Of a DNA stretch of 64,000 nt, positions 51,862 to 61,907 are shown piece by piece. This DNA is from an uncultured Muribaculaceae bacterium (GTDB lineage Bacteria; Bacteroidota; Bacteroidia; Bacteroidales; Muribaculaceae), in NCBI GenBank assembly GCA_934661195.1, contig CAKUJD010000003.1, positions 248,001 through 312,000 of the forward strand, given 5' to 3'. Numbering within the stretch: position 1 is the first letter of the stretch; each line of letters opens with the position of its first letter. The notes beneath the pieces are model-generated. The model ran no database searches. It was given only the letters and a program-made list of their open reading frames with translations, and had not been told where the DNA came from. Made by a program: the position numbers and the translations under genes.

Positions 51862-53673
51862 ATGAAAGCACTATGCATAATTGCTCTGCTCTGCCTTTCG
51901 GTCCTGGGCTTGCAGGCCCAGGACTGGGAGACGGTGAAGTCGAGCAAGCTGTTTCTGTATGGCGAGGGCTACGGGTCGACGCTTGGCGAAGCCGACCAGC
52001 AGGCGCTGTCCGACCTGATAAGCAAAATCTCGGTGAGCATATCGAGCAAGACATCGCAAAACGAGGGAGAAACCACGAGCAACGGCAAGGTGGACTCGAA
52101 GAGCGACTTCAGCACCAGCATCACCACCTACGCCCAAGCCACGCTCACCAACACCGAGCGGGTGGTGCTGCACAACGAGCCCGATGCCCATGTGGGCCGC
52201 TGGATAAGGCGATCGGAAATCCAAAAGATATTCGAGTCGCGGAAAGACAAGATCAACGAGCTTGTGGAAAACGCCCAAAAGGCCGAGCAGAACCTGAAAA
52301 TTGACGACGCCCTCAGAAACTACTATTGGGCCTACACACTGCTGCGCTCGCTCCAGTATCCCAACGAGATGACTGTGGCCGACTCCACCGGCGCCAAGCA
52401 TGTGATGGCGGTGTGGATTCCGGAGCAGCTCAACCGCATTCTCGACAACATTAAGGTTGAAGCCGAGAAGAGCGACGGCCAGGAGGTGGAGCTCAAGTTC
52501 ACCTACTGCGGCCGGCCCGTGGCCTCGCTCGACTACTCCTACTTCGACGGACGCGACTGGGGCAGGCTCTACAGCGCCAAAGACGGCACCGGAGTGATCG
52601 ACCTGCCCGACGGCAGCAAGCCCAAGCGCTACCAGCTGAAGTATGAGTTTGAATACAAGGGCCAAGCGCACATCGACAAGGAGATGGAGGCCGTGATGAA
52701 CGTGGTGAAGGGCATACCGCTGAAAAAAGCCTATGCCAGCGTCAAGGCGGTGAAGGCCAATGCCGGCGGCGATGGCGACGCCGGCACCATGGTGGCCCAG
52801 CAGCCGGCCACCAACAGCATTCAGGAGCTATCGGCCGACGACTGCCAGAAATATGCCGATGCCATAATGTCGGTGGTGAACACCATCAGGCGCAAGACCT
52901 ACACGGCCAGCGACGACATGTTTACCGCCGATGGCAAAGACGTGTACGACAAGCTCATAAAGTATGGCAGCGCAAAGGTGGTGGGCGAGCCCAACCTGAG
53001 CATCTACCGCGACGGCGACAATGTGGTGGCCCGGGGCCTGCAAATGGCGTTCTCGTTTAAGAACGGACTCAGAAAGTCGTTTGTCGAAGACCTGGTGTTC
53101 ACCTTTGACCCCAGCGGCAAAATATGCAACATAGCGTTCGGCCTTGGCCACCGTGCCGAGACCGACATACTGAGCAACAAATACTGGCCCATGGAGTCGC
53201 GCAAGAAGATTGTGGACTTTATGGAAAACTACAAGACTGCCTACTCGCTCAAGCGGTTTAACTACATTAAAAGCATCTTCGACGACAACGCCATCATCAT
53301 CACGGGGCGCGTGATGAAAAAGACCACACTGGCCATTGGCCCCGAAGGCTACGGCAAGGCCTCGGGCAGCGAAATAATAAAGTACAACCGCCAGACAAAG
53401 GACGAGTATCTGCGTAATCTGGCCCGCTGCTTTGCCAGCAACGAGTTTGTGAACATACGCTTCTCCGACACCGAAGTGCGCAAGCCGGGCAAGGGCAAGG
53501 AGACCTACGCCATTCAAATAGCGCAAGACTACTACTCGTCGAGCTACGGCGACCACGGCTACCTGTTTCTGGAGGTTGACATCAACGACCCCAAGAAGCC
53601 ACTCATCATAATACGCACGTGGCAGCCCAACAAAGATCCGAAATTCGGCCTATACGGCCCCGCCGATTTTTAA
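51862..53673 (+). CDS. LPP20-like secreted protein
   Basis: A 603-residue exported protein. The chosen ATG at 51862 gives a signal peptide (MKALCIIALLCLSVLGLQAQ). Another ATG lies 27 bases upstream, but its extra residues are hydrophilic. The N-terminal domain (KLFLYGEGYGSTLGEADQQA then LSDLISKISVSISS) matches LPP20 lipoproteins, although no lipobox Cys is present. The helix DKINELVENAQKAEQNLKID follows, and the rest is a long beta-rich region with repeated short domains (LKFTYCGRPVASLDYSYFDG, GDHGYLFLEVDINDPKKPL). Envelope role inferred. Confidence 0.75.
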   Translation: MKALCIIALLCLSVLGLQAQDWETVKSSKLFLYGEGYGSTLGEADQQALSDLISKISVSISSKTSQNEGETTSNGKVDSKSDFSTSITTYAQATLTNTERVVLHNEPDAHVGRWIRRSEIQKIFESRKDKINELVENAQKAEQNLKIDDALRNYYWAYTLLRSLQYPNEMTVADSTGAKHVMAVWIPEQLNRILDNIKVEAEKSDGQEVELKFTYCGRPVASLDYSYFDGRDWGRLYSAKDGTGVIDLPDGSKPKRYQLKYEFEYKGQAHIDKEMEAVMNVVKGIPLKKAYASVKAVKANAGGDGDAGTMVAQQPATNSIQELSADDCQKYADAIMSVVNTIRRKTYTASDDMFTADGKDVYDKLIKYGSAKVVGEPNLSIYRDGDNVVARGLQMAFSFKNGLRKSFVEDLVFTFDPSGKICNIAFGLGHRAETDILSNKYWPMESRKKIVDFMENYKTAYSLKRFNYIKSIFDDNAIIITGRVMKKTTLAIGPEGYGKASGSEIIKYNRQTKDEYLRNLARCFASNEFVNIRFSDTEVRKPGKGKETYAIQIAQDYYSSSYGDHGYLFLEVDINDPKKPLIIIRTWQPNKDPKFGLYGPADF

Positions 53674-53688
53674 TGCACTAAACAAGGA

Positions 53689-55140
53689 GTGACCATGCAT
53701 ATGCACCGAGCAATAGCGCTTATCATTTTCGCCGCCGCGGCAGTAGCCGGCGGGCAGGCGCAAGACGCGGGCGAGTTTCAGCGCCAGCGCCAGCAAATGA
53801 TTGCAGACTTCAGCAATTTCAGACAAGGCATCATAGCCGACTATGCCCGCTTCCTTGGCGAGGCATGGGACCGCTATCAGGTGTTCAGCGGCAAAAAGTA
53901 CTACCCAGGCAAGAAGCCCGACACACAGCCGAGGCAGCCATCTGGCGGTAATGCCGATGGTGGCAAGCCCACCCCAGTGCAGCCGCAGCAGATTGTGAAA
54001 AAGCCCGCAGTCCCGGCGGTCAAGCCTGTGCAGCCGGCTGTGGTGAAGCCTGCAGCCCAAAGCGCGACATTCTCGCTCTACGGCACCCGCTTCAAGGCCC
54101 CAAAAATAACCGTCAATCAGCTTGCGTCAATGTCGGAGGCTGACATAAGCAAATGCTGGGCTGCGCTGCAGCGCAGCAGGGTGTATGAGGCAGTGGCCCC
54201 TTCGCTGCAGGCCATTTGCGAGGCAGGCGCCCTATCCGACTGGCTGGCGTTTGTGGCCGTGCGCAAATATGCCGACGCCCTGTGTCCAGGCGACATCAAC
54301 ACCAGCATTGTGCTGTCGCACTACCTGCTGGTGAACATGGGCTATGACATAAGGCTCGGGCGCACCAACAGCCAGATGGCCCTGCTCGTCAACTTCAAGC
54401 AGATGGTGTATGCCCGCCCCTACATCACCATAGGCGGCAACAAATATTTTGTGTTTCTTGGCGAGACAGGGCGCCTGACCAAAGACTTCTCGGGCATGTC
54501 GTCGTGCCGCCTTCCGCAAGACGCTGCTCTTGGCGCAGCAGTGAATCTTGTGATGCGCCCGCCAAAGCTGTCGGGCGGCGTCACGCAAGCCTTTCACGCC
54601 CAAGCCAGCGGCATAGAGGTGAGCGGAGAGTATGACACCGCCATCAAGCAGATTGCCGGCGAATATCCGCAGACCGACATTCCAGTGTATGCCGCCTCGA
54701 GCCTTTCGCAGCAATTACGCTCACGCCTGATTGAGCAAATCAGGCCGCAAGTGGCAGGCAAAACCGAAAAAGAGGCCGTCAACCAGATTCTGCACTTTGT
54801 GCAAAACGCGTTCAAGTATGAGACCGACGGCAGCCAGTTTGGCTACGAGCGGCCGTTTTTCGTAGAGGAAAATTTCATTCACCCGGCCAACGACTGCGAA
54901 GACCGCGCCATATTGTTTGCGTTCATCATCAAAAACGTGATGCACCTCGATGTGCACCTCATCAACTACCCTAACCACGAGGCCACAGCCGTGGCCTTCA
55001 CCGACCAGAGCATGGCCGGCGACGGGTATGAATACCGAGGCAAGCGCTACTTGATATGCGACCCCACCTTTATCGGCGCCTCACTGGGGCGCTGCATGCC
55101 GCAGTACCGCTCCGTGAAGCCCACCGTGCAGCTTTGGTAG
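53689..55140 (+). CDS. Secreted transglutaminase-like protein
   Basis: A 483-residue protein with a signal peptide (about residues 1-24) and a Pro/Lys/Gln-rich linker (residues 85-125). The C-terminal 150 residues carry a transglutaminase-like (papain-type) site: NDCEDRAILFAF with the nucleophilic Cys, NYPNHEATAVAF with the His, and LICDPTFIGASLG with the Asp. Such proteins can cross-link or cleave peptides in the periplasm. It is the last gene of the plus-strand envelope operon, 15 bases after the LPP20-like gene. Confidence 0.82.
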   Translation: MTMHMHRAIALIIFAAAAVAGGQAQDAGEFQRQRQQMIADFSNFRQGIIADYARFLGEAWDRYQVFSGKKYYPGKKPDTQPRQPSGGNADGGKPTPVQPQQIVKKPAVPAVKPVQPAVVKPAAQSATFSLYGTRFKAPKITVNQLASMSEADISKCWAALQRSRVYEAVAPSLQAICEAGALSDWLAFVAVRKYADALCPGDINTSIVLSHYLLVNMGYDIRLGRTNSQMALLVNFKQMVYARPYITIGGNKYFVFLGETGRLTKDFSGMSSCRLPQDAALGAAVNLVMRPPKLSGGVTQAFHAQASGIEVSGEYDTAIKQIAGEYPQTDIPVYAASSLSQQLRSRLIEQIRPQVAGKTEKEAVNQILHFVQNAFKYETDGSQFGYERPFFVEENFIHPANDCEDRAILFAFIIKNVMHLDVHLINYPNHEATAVAFTDQSMAGDGYEYRGKRYLICDPTFIGASLGRCMPQYRSVKPTVQLW

Positions 55141-55183
55141 CCATTCTCCGCCATTGTTGGCTCACTGCCTCTGGTGTGGGGGG

Positions 55184-55215
55184 GTTGCAGAATTGGGGAT
55201 TTGTGGGTAACTTTG
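55184..55215 (+). promoter_or_regulatory. Promoter of the SUI1-family gene
   Basis: GTTG (55184-55187) and TAACTTTG (55208-55215) are 20 bp apart, matching the consensus; the predicted start is about 17 bases before the ATG at 55239. Confidence 0.7.
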
Positions 55216-55238
55216 GGGTCGAATCAATTTTTTAGGAT

Positions 55239-55604
55239 ATGATGGATTCTATGGACTGGAAGGATAAGCTGGGCGCGGCGCTGGGCATTGAGGTGCCCAA
55301 GGCTGCGGAGGCTGATGGGGCCGAGGGGCAGCAAAACGCCGACCGCGGCGATGCGGCTGAGCAGCAAGGCAAGGATGTGGTGAATGTGATGCTTGACAAG
55401 CGCAACCGCAAGGGCAAAAAGGTGACGCTGGTCACAGACTTGCACTGCGACGATGAGGCGCTGAAGGCGCTGGCGGCCGACTTGAAGCGGCACTGCGGCG
55501 TGGGCGGCTCGGCCCGCGGCGGCGAGATTCTGATTCAGGGCGACTTGCGCGACAAGGTGCTGGCCTACCTCAAGGGACGCGGCTTCAAGGCCCGCATCAT
55601 ATAG
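55239..55604 (+). CDS. SUI1/eIF1-family translation factor (YciH-like)
   Basis: A 121-residue protein. The C-terminal SUI1 domain reads VMLDKRNRKGKKVTLVTDLH, then LAADLKRHCGVGGSARGGEI, and ends GDLRDKVLAYLKGRGFKARI. The K-K-V-T-x-(I/V)-x-G/D-L and CGxGG(S/T)xRxGxIxIQGD patterns are diagnostic. YciH-type proteins bind the 30S subunit and affect start-codon choice. The N-terminal 40 residues are acidic and variable. ATGs at 55239 and 55242 are both possible. Confidence 0.93.
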   Translation: MMDSMDWKDKLGAALGIEVPKAAEADGAEGQQNADRGDAAEQQGKDVVNVMLDKRNRKGKKVTLVTDLHCDDEALKALAADLKRHCGVGGSARGGEILIQGDLRDKVLAYLKGRGFKARII

Positions 55605-55670
55605 GGCCCACGGCGCGTGCCAGGGCCGCTGCTTTTTTTTGCGACAAAAAATCTTAATACTTAATCACAT

Positions 55671-58600
55671 ATGCACAACGGAATTCACATAATCAAGGCG
55701 TCGGCCGGGTCGGGCAAGACCTACACGCTGGCCAAGGACTACATAAAGCTGCTGATTGCGCAGGAGTCGCCGCAGCTGCTGCGTGGCGGACGGGAGAGGC
55801 AGAAACTGCTGCGCGGCGGTGACAACCATGAGCACATTCTGGCCATCACGTTTACCAACGCGGCCACGAGCGAGATGAAGCAGCGCATTGTGGAGCAGCT
55901 GTTTCTGCTGGGCCAGGGCGACGGCAGCCGGTGCAACTACTGCGACGACTTCAAGAGGGAGTTTGAATATGGCAGCTTCGGCGAGGTGCAGAGTGCGGCG
56001 CGGCGCGCGCTGAGCGGCATTCTGTTTAACTACAACTCGTTTAGCGTGAGCACCATCGACTCGTTTTTCCAGACGATATTGCGCACGTTTGCGCGCGAGC
56101 TCGACTGCGACTACAACTATGAAATCCAGCTCGACACCAGATATGCGCTGGCGGTGGCCGTGCACAACATGCTGGCCAAGCTGGGCAGTGGCTCGCAACT
56201 CGACAGCTGGGTGGAGGAGTTTATAAAGAGTTCGATTTCGGAGCGCAATGGCAGCGGCAACATATATGGCGCCGGCACGGCGGCCGACCTCATAAAGTTT
56301 GCCGAGACGCTCAGCAGCGAGCAGTATAGCAGCCAGAGCGCGGGCATACGCCAGTATTTGCAGAACAAGAGCGGCGGACGGATGATGATCACGCTGTTCC
56401 GCAAAAGGCTGATTGCACTGCGCAACGCTGCCGCCAGCAGCTGGATGGACAGCGTGAAGAGCGCCATCGACGAGCTGCACTGCATTCCGGGCGCCGACGA
56501 CAAGATGAGCAAGAGTAAAGCTCTGCGCAAGCTGCTGGACGCCGACAGCAATTTGCTGCCAGGCAGGGTTGAAGACTATGAGGCCAAGCTGTTTGGCAAG
56601 GAGTTTTGGGACAAATTCAGCTGCGAGGCCTCCAAGTACTACAACAAGGGCGCCAACCCGATGACCATCGCCGCGGTTGACAGCCGCGTGATGCCCAAGA
56701 TGCAGGAGGCCATGGCGGCCAGGCTGCGGCACAAGGCGCTGGCCGAGCTGCTGAGCGCACTGTGGAACTTGGGCCTGCTCGGGGCCATCGACGAAGAGCT
56801 GGAAGCCTACCGCAAGGACAACAACCTGATATTGATGAGCGACACCAGCAGCATGGTGAGCAAGGTGATTGACAGCGGCGTGCCATTCATGTACGAGCAC
56901 GTGGGCACGTGGATAAACAACTACATGATCGACGAGTTTCAGGACACCAGCCGGCAGCAGTATGAAAACTTCAGGCCGCTGCTTGACGACAGCATTGGCA
57001 ACGGGCACAACAGCCTTATTATAGGCGACGAGAAGCAGTGCATCTACCGCTTCCGCAACAGCGACCCCGAGCTGCTGCTGCACCAGCTTGAGAATGACTT
57101 CAGCGGCAGCCACAGCCGCCAAAGCCTTGACACCAACTTCCGCAGCCGCGCCAATGTGGTGAACTTCAACAACCGCTTTTTCAAAGACTTGATAGCGCGG
57201 TATGCCGCGAGCGATGCCACCAAAAACTTTGCCACACTGCAAGACACCTACTCAAGCATCGAGCAGAAAGTGAGCCCGCAAAACGCCAAGAAGCACGCTG
57301 GATATGTGGAGGTGAACGTGATGCACAAGGTGAAAGGCTCGTCGGCCACGCCCGAGCAGTATGTGCTGCAGCGCGTGCCCGAGCTGATAGTGGAACTGCG
57401 GCAGCGCGGCTACCGCCTGCACGACATTGGCATACTGGTGAGCCGCCGCAAGGAGGGCAACCAGGTGGTGGAGGCCATACTCGACTACAACGACCGGCAC
57501 AAAAACGATGACGGGTTTGCCCCCATACAGATAATGTCGGCCGAGTCGCTGCTTCTGCTCAACTCACCTCAGGTGAGGCTCATAGTGAGCGTGCTGCGCT
57601 TTCTCGACTCCACCCACCTGAGCGGTGCGGCGGCCACAGGCAATGACGACAGCGACGGCATACGCGCCGCCTACGTGCGGCGCATGCTCAGCAACCAGCG
57701 CCTCTACAGTGTGATTCACGACTTTGAGTGCGGCGTGGCCCGGCTGCGTGCCGCTGGAGGCAACATGCAGGAAGTGAACGGCGACACCACACCCGACTAC
57801 GGCAGCCTGCTGGCCGAGAGCTTTGCCGCCGACGCGCGCCAGACGGGCACACCCGATGAGAAGGCACGCCAATATGCGGCCAAGATGGCACGGCTGCTGC
57901 CCGACGGCAACACCGAGCCCATGAGTATCACCACCATAGTGGAGCGAATAATAAAAGAATACGTGCTGGCCGACGGCGACGGCAGACTCAAGGAGCAGCA
58001 AGTGGGCACCACATTCCTGCTGGCGTTCCAAAACCTTGTGGCCGACTTTGCCACACGCAGCACCAGCGGCACAGTGCGCGAGTTTCTGCAATTCTGGGAC
58101 GAGAACAAGGACAAACTTGCCGTGAACTCGCCAGGCGACGCCGACGCGGTGCAGGTGATGACCATACACAAGTCGAAGGGACTGCAATTCAGGTGCGTGA
58201 TACTGCCCAAGGCCGAGTGGGACATGGTGGACCAGGACCAGAAGCATAGCAGCGTGATTTGGGTGGACCGCCAGGAGTGGCTTCAAGGCTACGCCGACAA
58301 TTTTGAAGGCAGCGAGCAGACGGTGCCGCCACTGGTGCCAATGACGCGGCGCGCGGTGAGCGCGTCGGCCAACCTGCGCCACATCACCGACAAGATGGAT
58401 CAGGAAAGCCTCATCGACAACGTGAACAAGACCTACGTGGCCTTCACACGCGCCGAGCGCGAGCTGTACGTATTCGCATACTCGCCAACGTCGAGCAAAA
58501 AAGACGTGCCTCCGCTGGGCTGCGAAATAGAGGGCATCATGCCCGGCATCGACGATGCCCAAAAAGCCCCCGAAGAAGACTGTGATATTAAACTTGGCGA

Positions 58601-59243
58601 AGACCAGCAGCCGCTGGAACTGCTGCAGTGGACCATAGGCGAGCCGGAAGAGAGCATCGAGGCCGCCAAGGCAGGCGACGGCGGCACAGCAATGGAGGCT
58701 ATGCCGCAATACTACGTGGGCCTGAGCAGCAGCGATGTGGTGAAGGTGAGCCTGCCCGAATTTGAAACCGCCGAGCAGCATTCGGGCAATGCTATGCACC
58801 GACTGCTGAGCCGCGTGCGCACAGCCGCCGATGTGGATCGGGCTTTGAAGTTCGGGCTGACGCGCGGCATAGTGACCGACGAACCCGGCCAATACTGGGA
58901 CGCCGGGCGCATTAGCGCCACACTGCACCGCCTGGTGGAAGACGAACGCACCCGCAGCTGGTTTGCCGCAGGCAACCGCGTGTACAACGAGCGCAGCATC
59001 ACCTACCAAGGCCCCAACCACGACCAGCGCCACGCGCGGCCCGACCGCGTGGTGCGCCGTCCCGACGGCACATGGGTGGTGGTGGACTACAAGACCGGCG
59101 ACAATGAGGCCAAGGAGACCATCGGCCGCTACCGCAAGCAGGTGGCCGGCTACATGGACAAAATCAGGCAAAGCTCGGGCGGCGCCGCGGTTGAGGGCTA
59201 TGTGATGTTTCTGCGCTCGTGGCACATTGTGACGGTGCAGTGA
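55671..59243 (+). CDS. AddA-type UvrD helicase with a C-terminal RecB-family nuclease
   Basis: A 1190-residue protein for double-strand-break end processing. Walker A lies at residues 10-20 (KASAGSGKTYT), followed by ITFTNAATSEMKQRI, DEFQDTS (near 420), IIGDEKQCIYRFR, MTIHKSKGLQFRCVILPKAE (near 830) and YVAFTRAERELYVFAY (near 920). The C-terminal region has HSGNAMHRLLSRV (near 1038) and RPDRVVRRPDGTWVVVDYKT (near 1121) followed by RYRKQVAGYM, the RecB-type nuclease motifs. AddA normally works with AddB; no AddB gene is adjacent here, unlike in many Bacteroidales. Confidence 0.92.
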   Translation: MHNGIHIIKASAGSGKTYTLAKDYIKLLIAQESPQLLRGGRERQKLLRGGDNHEHILAITFTNAATSEMKQRIVEQLFLLGQGDGSRCNYCDDFKREFEYGSFGEVQSAARRALSGILFNYNSFSVSTIDSFFQTILRTFARELDCDYNYEIQLDTRYALAVAVHNMLAKLGSGSQLDSWVEEFIKSSISERNGSGNIYGAGTAADLIKFAETLSSEQYSSQSAGIRQYLQNKSGGRMMITLFRKRLIALRNAAASSWMDSVKSAIDELHCIPGADDKMSKSKALRKLLDADSNLLPGRVEDYEAKLFGKEFWDKFSCEASKYYNKGANPMTIAAVDSRVMPKMQEAMAARLRHKALAELLSALWNLGLLGAIDEELEAYRKDNNLILMSDTSSMVSKVIDSGVPFMYEHVGTWINNYMIDEFQDTSRQQYENFRPLLDDSIGNGHNSLIIGDEKQCIYRFRNSDPELLLHQLENDFSGSHSRQSLDTNFRSRANVVNFNNRFFKDLIARYAASDATKNFATLQDTYSSIEQKVSPQNAKKHAGYVEVNVMHKVKGSSATPEQYVLQRVPELIVELRQRGYRLHDIGILVSRRKEGNQVVEAILDYNDRHKNDDGFAPIQIMSAESLLLLNSPQVRLIVSVLRFLDSTHLSGAAATGNDDSDGIRAAYVRRMLSNQRLYSVIHDFECGVARLRAAGGNMQEVNGDTTPDYGSLLAESFAADARQTGTPDEKARQYAAKMARLLPDGNTEPMSITTIVERIIKEYVLADGDGRLKEQQVGTTFLLAFQNLVADFATRSTSGTVREFLQFWDENKDKLAVNSPGDADAVQVMTIHKSKGLQFRCVILPKAEWDMVDQDQKHSSVIWVDRQEWLQGYADNFEGSEQTVPPLVPMTRRAVSASANLRHITDKMDQESLIDNVNKTYVAFTRAERELYVFAYSPTSSKKDVPPLGCEIEGIMPGIDDAQKAPEEDCDIKLGEDQQPLELLQWTIGEPEESIEAAKAGDGGTAMEAMPQYYVGLSSSDVVKVSLPEFETAEQHSGNAMHRLLSRVRTAADVDRALKFGLTRGIVTDEPGQYWDAGRISATLHRLVEDERTRSWFAAGNRVYNERSITYQGPNHDQRHARPDRVVRRPDGTWVVVDYKTGDNEAKETIGRYRKQVAGYMDKIRQSSGGAAVEGYVMFLRSWHIVTVQ

Positions 59244-59326
59244 GGCACGGCCCGCATCGGCCCAAAAACCGACGGCGGCAACCTATGTTTTAACCCAAAT
59301 GTAGCACCATATTGGAAAAAAATGGC

Positions 59327-59334
59327 TAATTTTG
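59327..59334 (+). promoter_or_regulatory. -7 element upstream of the phosphodiester glycosidase gene
   Basis: TAATTTTG fits TAnnTTTG; no clear -33 element at the right distance. The predicted leader is about 75 bases. Confidence 0.4.
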
Positions 59335-59415
59335 AAGGCGGTTCGGAGCTGAAAGCTTTGGGCCGCCTTTAAACGTACAACATAAATTACTAACTTTTAT
59401 AAGCATAAGCCGCAA

Positions 59416-61878
59416 ATGAAAAGAATTGTTACTTCATTAGCAACCGTTATCGCTGCCACATCGGGCATGATGGCGGCAATCAACATCAACGGCACCGAGT
59501 ATGCCTGCGACACGCTGCAGCGCCGCCAGATAGGCCCCGGCATTGTGAACACCATAATGCGCCTGCCCGACTACCCGCTGAACGTGTATATACTCGAAAC
59601 GGATCTCAACAACCAGTATAACCGCGTTGAGACCACAATAAGCAACGGTCACGTGGGCACCACCGAGCTGCTGACCAATGCCTTCAAGCGCAACCGCACA
59701 GCCACCAAGCGCCCGCTGGCTGCCTGCAACGCCAACTTCTGGTGCGTGACCGGCCACGGCACCCCGTTCACCACCTACATGATGGGTTCGCCATTCGGCG
59801 CTGTGGTGCGCAACGACAGCATCTTCCTCAACACCAACACCATAAGCGGCACCGACAAGTGGAACGGCGGCCCCAAGCGAACAGGCGCCACAGCCATCAC
59901 CAAGGACAAGAAGCTGTATTTCGGCCACCTCACTTGGGCTGGCGTTGTGAAGTCGCCCAAGCTTAGCACAAGCCTCGACATAGCCACCGTGAACCGCCGC
60001 GCCCTCACCAACCAAATGGTGCTGTGGAACGGAGCCTACACCAAGACCCGCGAGTTTGAAAACGACTGGACCGGCTACAACGAGAAGGGCAACAACGAGT
60101 CGGACAACTACTATCTGGCCCTGAAGCCCGGCAGCACATGGCAGGTGAACCAAGACATGACGTTCGTCATTAAAAAAATAGTGAAGGGCGCCGACCGCCA
60201 GAAACTGGGCGACTATGACGCATGCCTCACACCCACCGGCACATTCAAGACCTATATGGCACCGCTGGCCGAGGGCGACGAAATAGTGATTTCGCAAGGC
60301 TGGACCACTGCCGACGGCAAGGCCGAGAAGCCGCTGATTGAAAACATGGTGGAGGGCAACGCCACACTGATGATGAACGGCGAGCTCACTCAGCGCAACT
60401 ACGACGAGACCTACAACTCGCAGGTGTATTCGCGCACAGCCTACGGCGCAAGCGCCGACGGCAAGCACCTGTACATGATAGTGATTGACAACTCGGTGAG
60501 CAAACTCTATGGCCGCTCAGCAGGCTGCCCCACAGCAGTGATGTGCCAGATTCTGAAGAGCGTGTGCCCCGACGTGAGCACCGTGGTCAACTATGACGCC
60601 GGCGGCTCGGCCGAGATGATGGTGGACGGCAAAATAATCAACACCACCACCGAGGGAAATCCGCGCGCCGTGGCCTGCGGCTGGATGCTCGAGACCGTGG
60701 CCCCCGAAGACAACGAGATTGCCTCAATAGCCTTCGATGACTTCCGCATAAGCATGCCTGTGTACTCATCGTTCACCCCAAAGGTGCTGGGCTACAACAA
60801 ATATGGCGACCTCGTCAGCACCGACGTGCAGGGCTTCAGCCTGAGCACCGACGCCACAGTGGGCCAGACCGAGGGCCAGACCCTGATTGCCGGCGGCAAC
60901 ATCACCACAGGCACCCTCACCGCCAACTACAATGGCATGAAGGCCACCGTGAGCGTCAACACCATGGCAGCGCAGCCTGCAATAGCAGTGAAGCCCATAC
61001 TGGTGGACAACCGCCACATCGACATGCCTGTAAACGCCACCGTGGGCAACCGCACCTACACCTACGATCCCTCACGACTGGGCTGGACCGTTGAAAACAA
61101 GGAAGTGGCCACCATTGAAAACGGCAAGCTGCACGGCGTGGCCAACGGCCAGACCCGAATTGAGTGCCAGATTGGCGACATGACCGACGTGGACACCGTG
61201 ACAGTGGAGATCAGCGACACCCCCTACAAGTATGCCGAGTGGACCGGATGGACCACCAAGGGCTCGGGCGCAAAAAGCATCACCCTCGACGAAAACGGCT
61301 TGGTGAAATACACCTACGCATCGGCCCGCGCGCCCTACCTCACCCTGCAGAAGCCCGTCACATTCTACAGTCTGCCCGACACGGTGGCGCTGCAGTTTGA
61401 AAGCTCAATAGCACTCGACTACTTGCAAATTGACGTGCGCAACAGCCTGTTCACCTCGCAGAACTACATGAAGTATACCAACGACGACAAGGGCTTCGAG
61501 GCAGGCAAGACCTACACCGTGAAGGTGGACCTTGAGAAGATGGGCGGCACCGACAACCTTGCCACCTACCCCCTCACCCTGCGCGAAATCAAGTTCACGC
61601 CCAACAAGAGCGCAGCCAAGGGCGAGCAGACCCTTAACCTCAAGGCCCTCTACTGCCACTACAATCTGGAGGCGACCGGCGTCGACGCCACAGTGGCCGA
61701 GGCCGCACGCCCGTCGGTGGCCGTGACAGGCAGTATGATTCACGTGAACGGCGCAAGCAACGTGGCCATCTACAACGTGGCCGGCGCACTGGTGAGCACC
61801 GACAGCAGCGCTTCGGTTGCTCCCGGCATCTATGTGGTGGTGGCCAACGGCTACGCCATCAAGGTGCTTGTGAAGTAA
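59416..61878 (+). CDS. Secreted phosphodiester glycosidase (NAGPA-domain) with a type IX-type sorting domain
   Basis: An 820-residue exported protein. The signal peptide (MKRIVTSLATVIAATSGMMA) is followed by a NAGPA/DUF2233 catalytic domain (about residues 20-440). Key segments are NANFWCVTGHGTPFTTYMMG, AGCPTAVMCQILKSVCPDVS and NYDAGGSAEMMVDGKI, where the D-x-G-G-S is the catalytic signature. NAGPA enzymes cut a GlcNAc-phosphodiester or related bond. Ig-like domains follow, and the last 50 residues (SNVAIYNVAGALVS...GIYVVVANGYAIKVLVK) are a typical type IX sorting domain. Confidence 0.88.
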   Translation: MKRIVTSLATVIAATSGMMAAININGTEYACDTLQRRQIGPGIVNTIMRLPDYPLNVYILETDLNNQYNRVETTISNGHVGTTELLTNAFKRNRTATKRPLAACNANFWCVTGHGTPFTTYMMGSPFGAVVRNDSIFLNTNTISGTDKWNGGPKRTGATAITKDKKLYFGHLTWAGVVKSPKLSTSLDIATVNRRALTNQMVLWNGAYTKTREFENDWTGYNEKGNNESDNYYLALKPGSTWQVNQDMTFVIKKIVKGADRQKLGDYDACLTPTGTFKTYMAPLAEGDEIVISQGWTTADGKAEKPLIENMVEGNATLMMNGELTQRNYDETYNSQVYSRTAYGASADGKHLYMIVIDNSVSKLYGRSAGCPTAVMCQILKSVCPDVSTVVNYDAGGSAEMMVDGKIINTTTEGNPRAVACGWMLETVAPEDNEIASIAFDDFRISMPVYSSFTPKVLGYNKYGDLVSTDVQGFSLSTDATVGQTEGQTLIAGGNITTGTLTANYNGMKATVSVNTMAAQPAIAVKPILVDNRHIDMPVNATVGNRTYTYDPSRLGWTVENKEVATIENGKLHGVANGQTRIECQIGDMTDVDTVTVEISDTPYKYAEWTGWTTKGSGAKSITLDENGLVKYTYASARAPYLTLQKPVTFYSLPDTVALQFESSIALDYLQIDVRNSLFTSQNYMKYTNDDKGFEAGKTYTVKVDLEKMGGTDNLATYPLTLREIKFTPNKSAAKGEQTLNLKALYCHYNLEATGVDATVAEAARPSVAVTGSMIHVNGASNVAIYNVAGALVSTDSSASVAPGIYVVVANGYAIKVLVK

Positions 61879-61907
61879 GTCAGCACACATAGCAACGCTA
61901 CACATAG

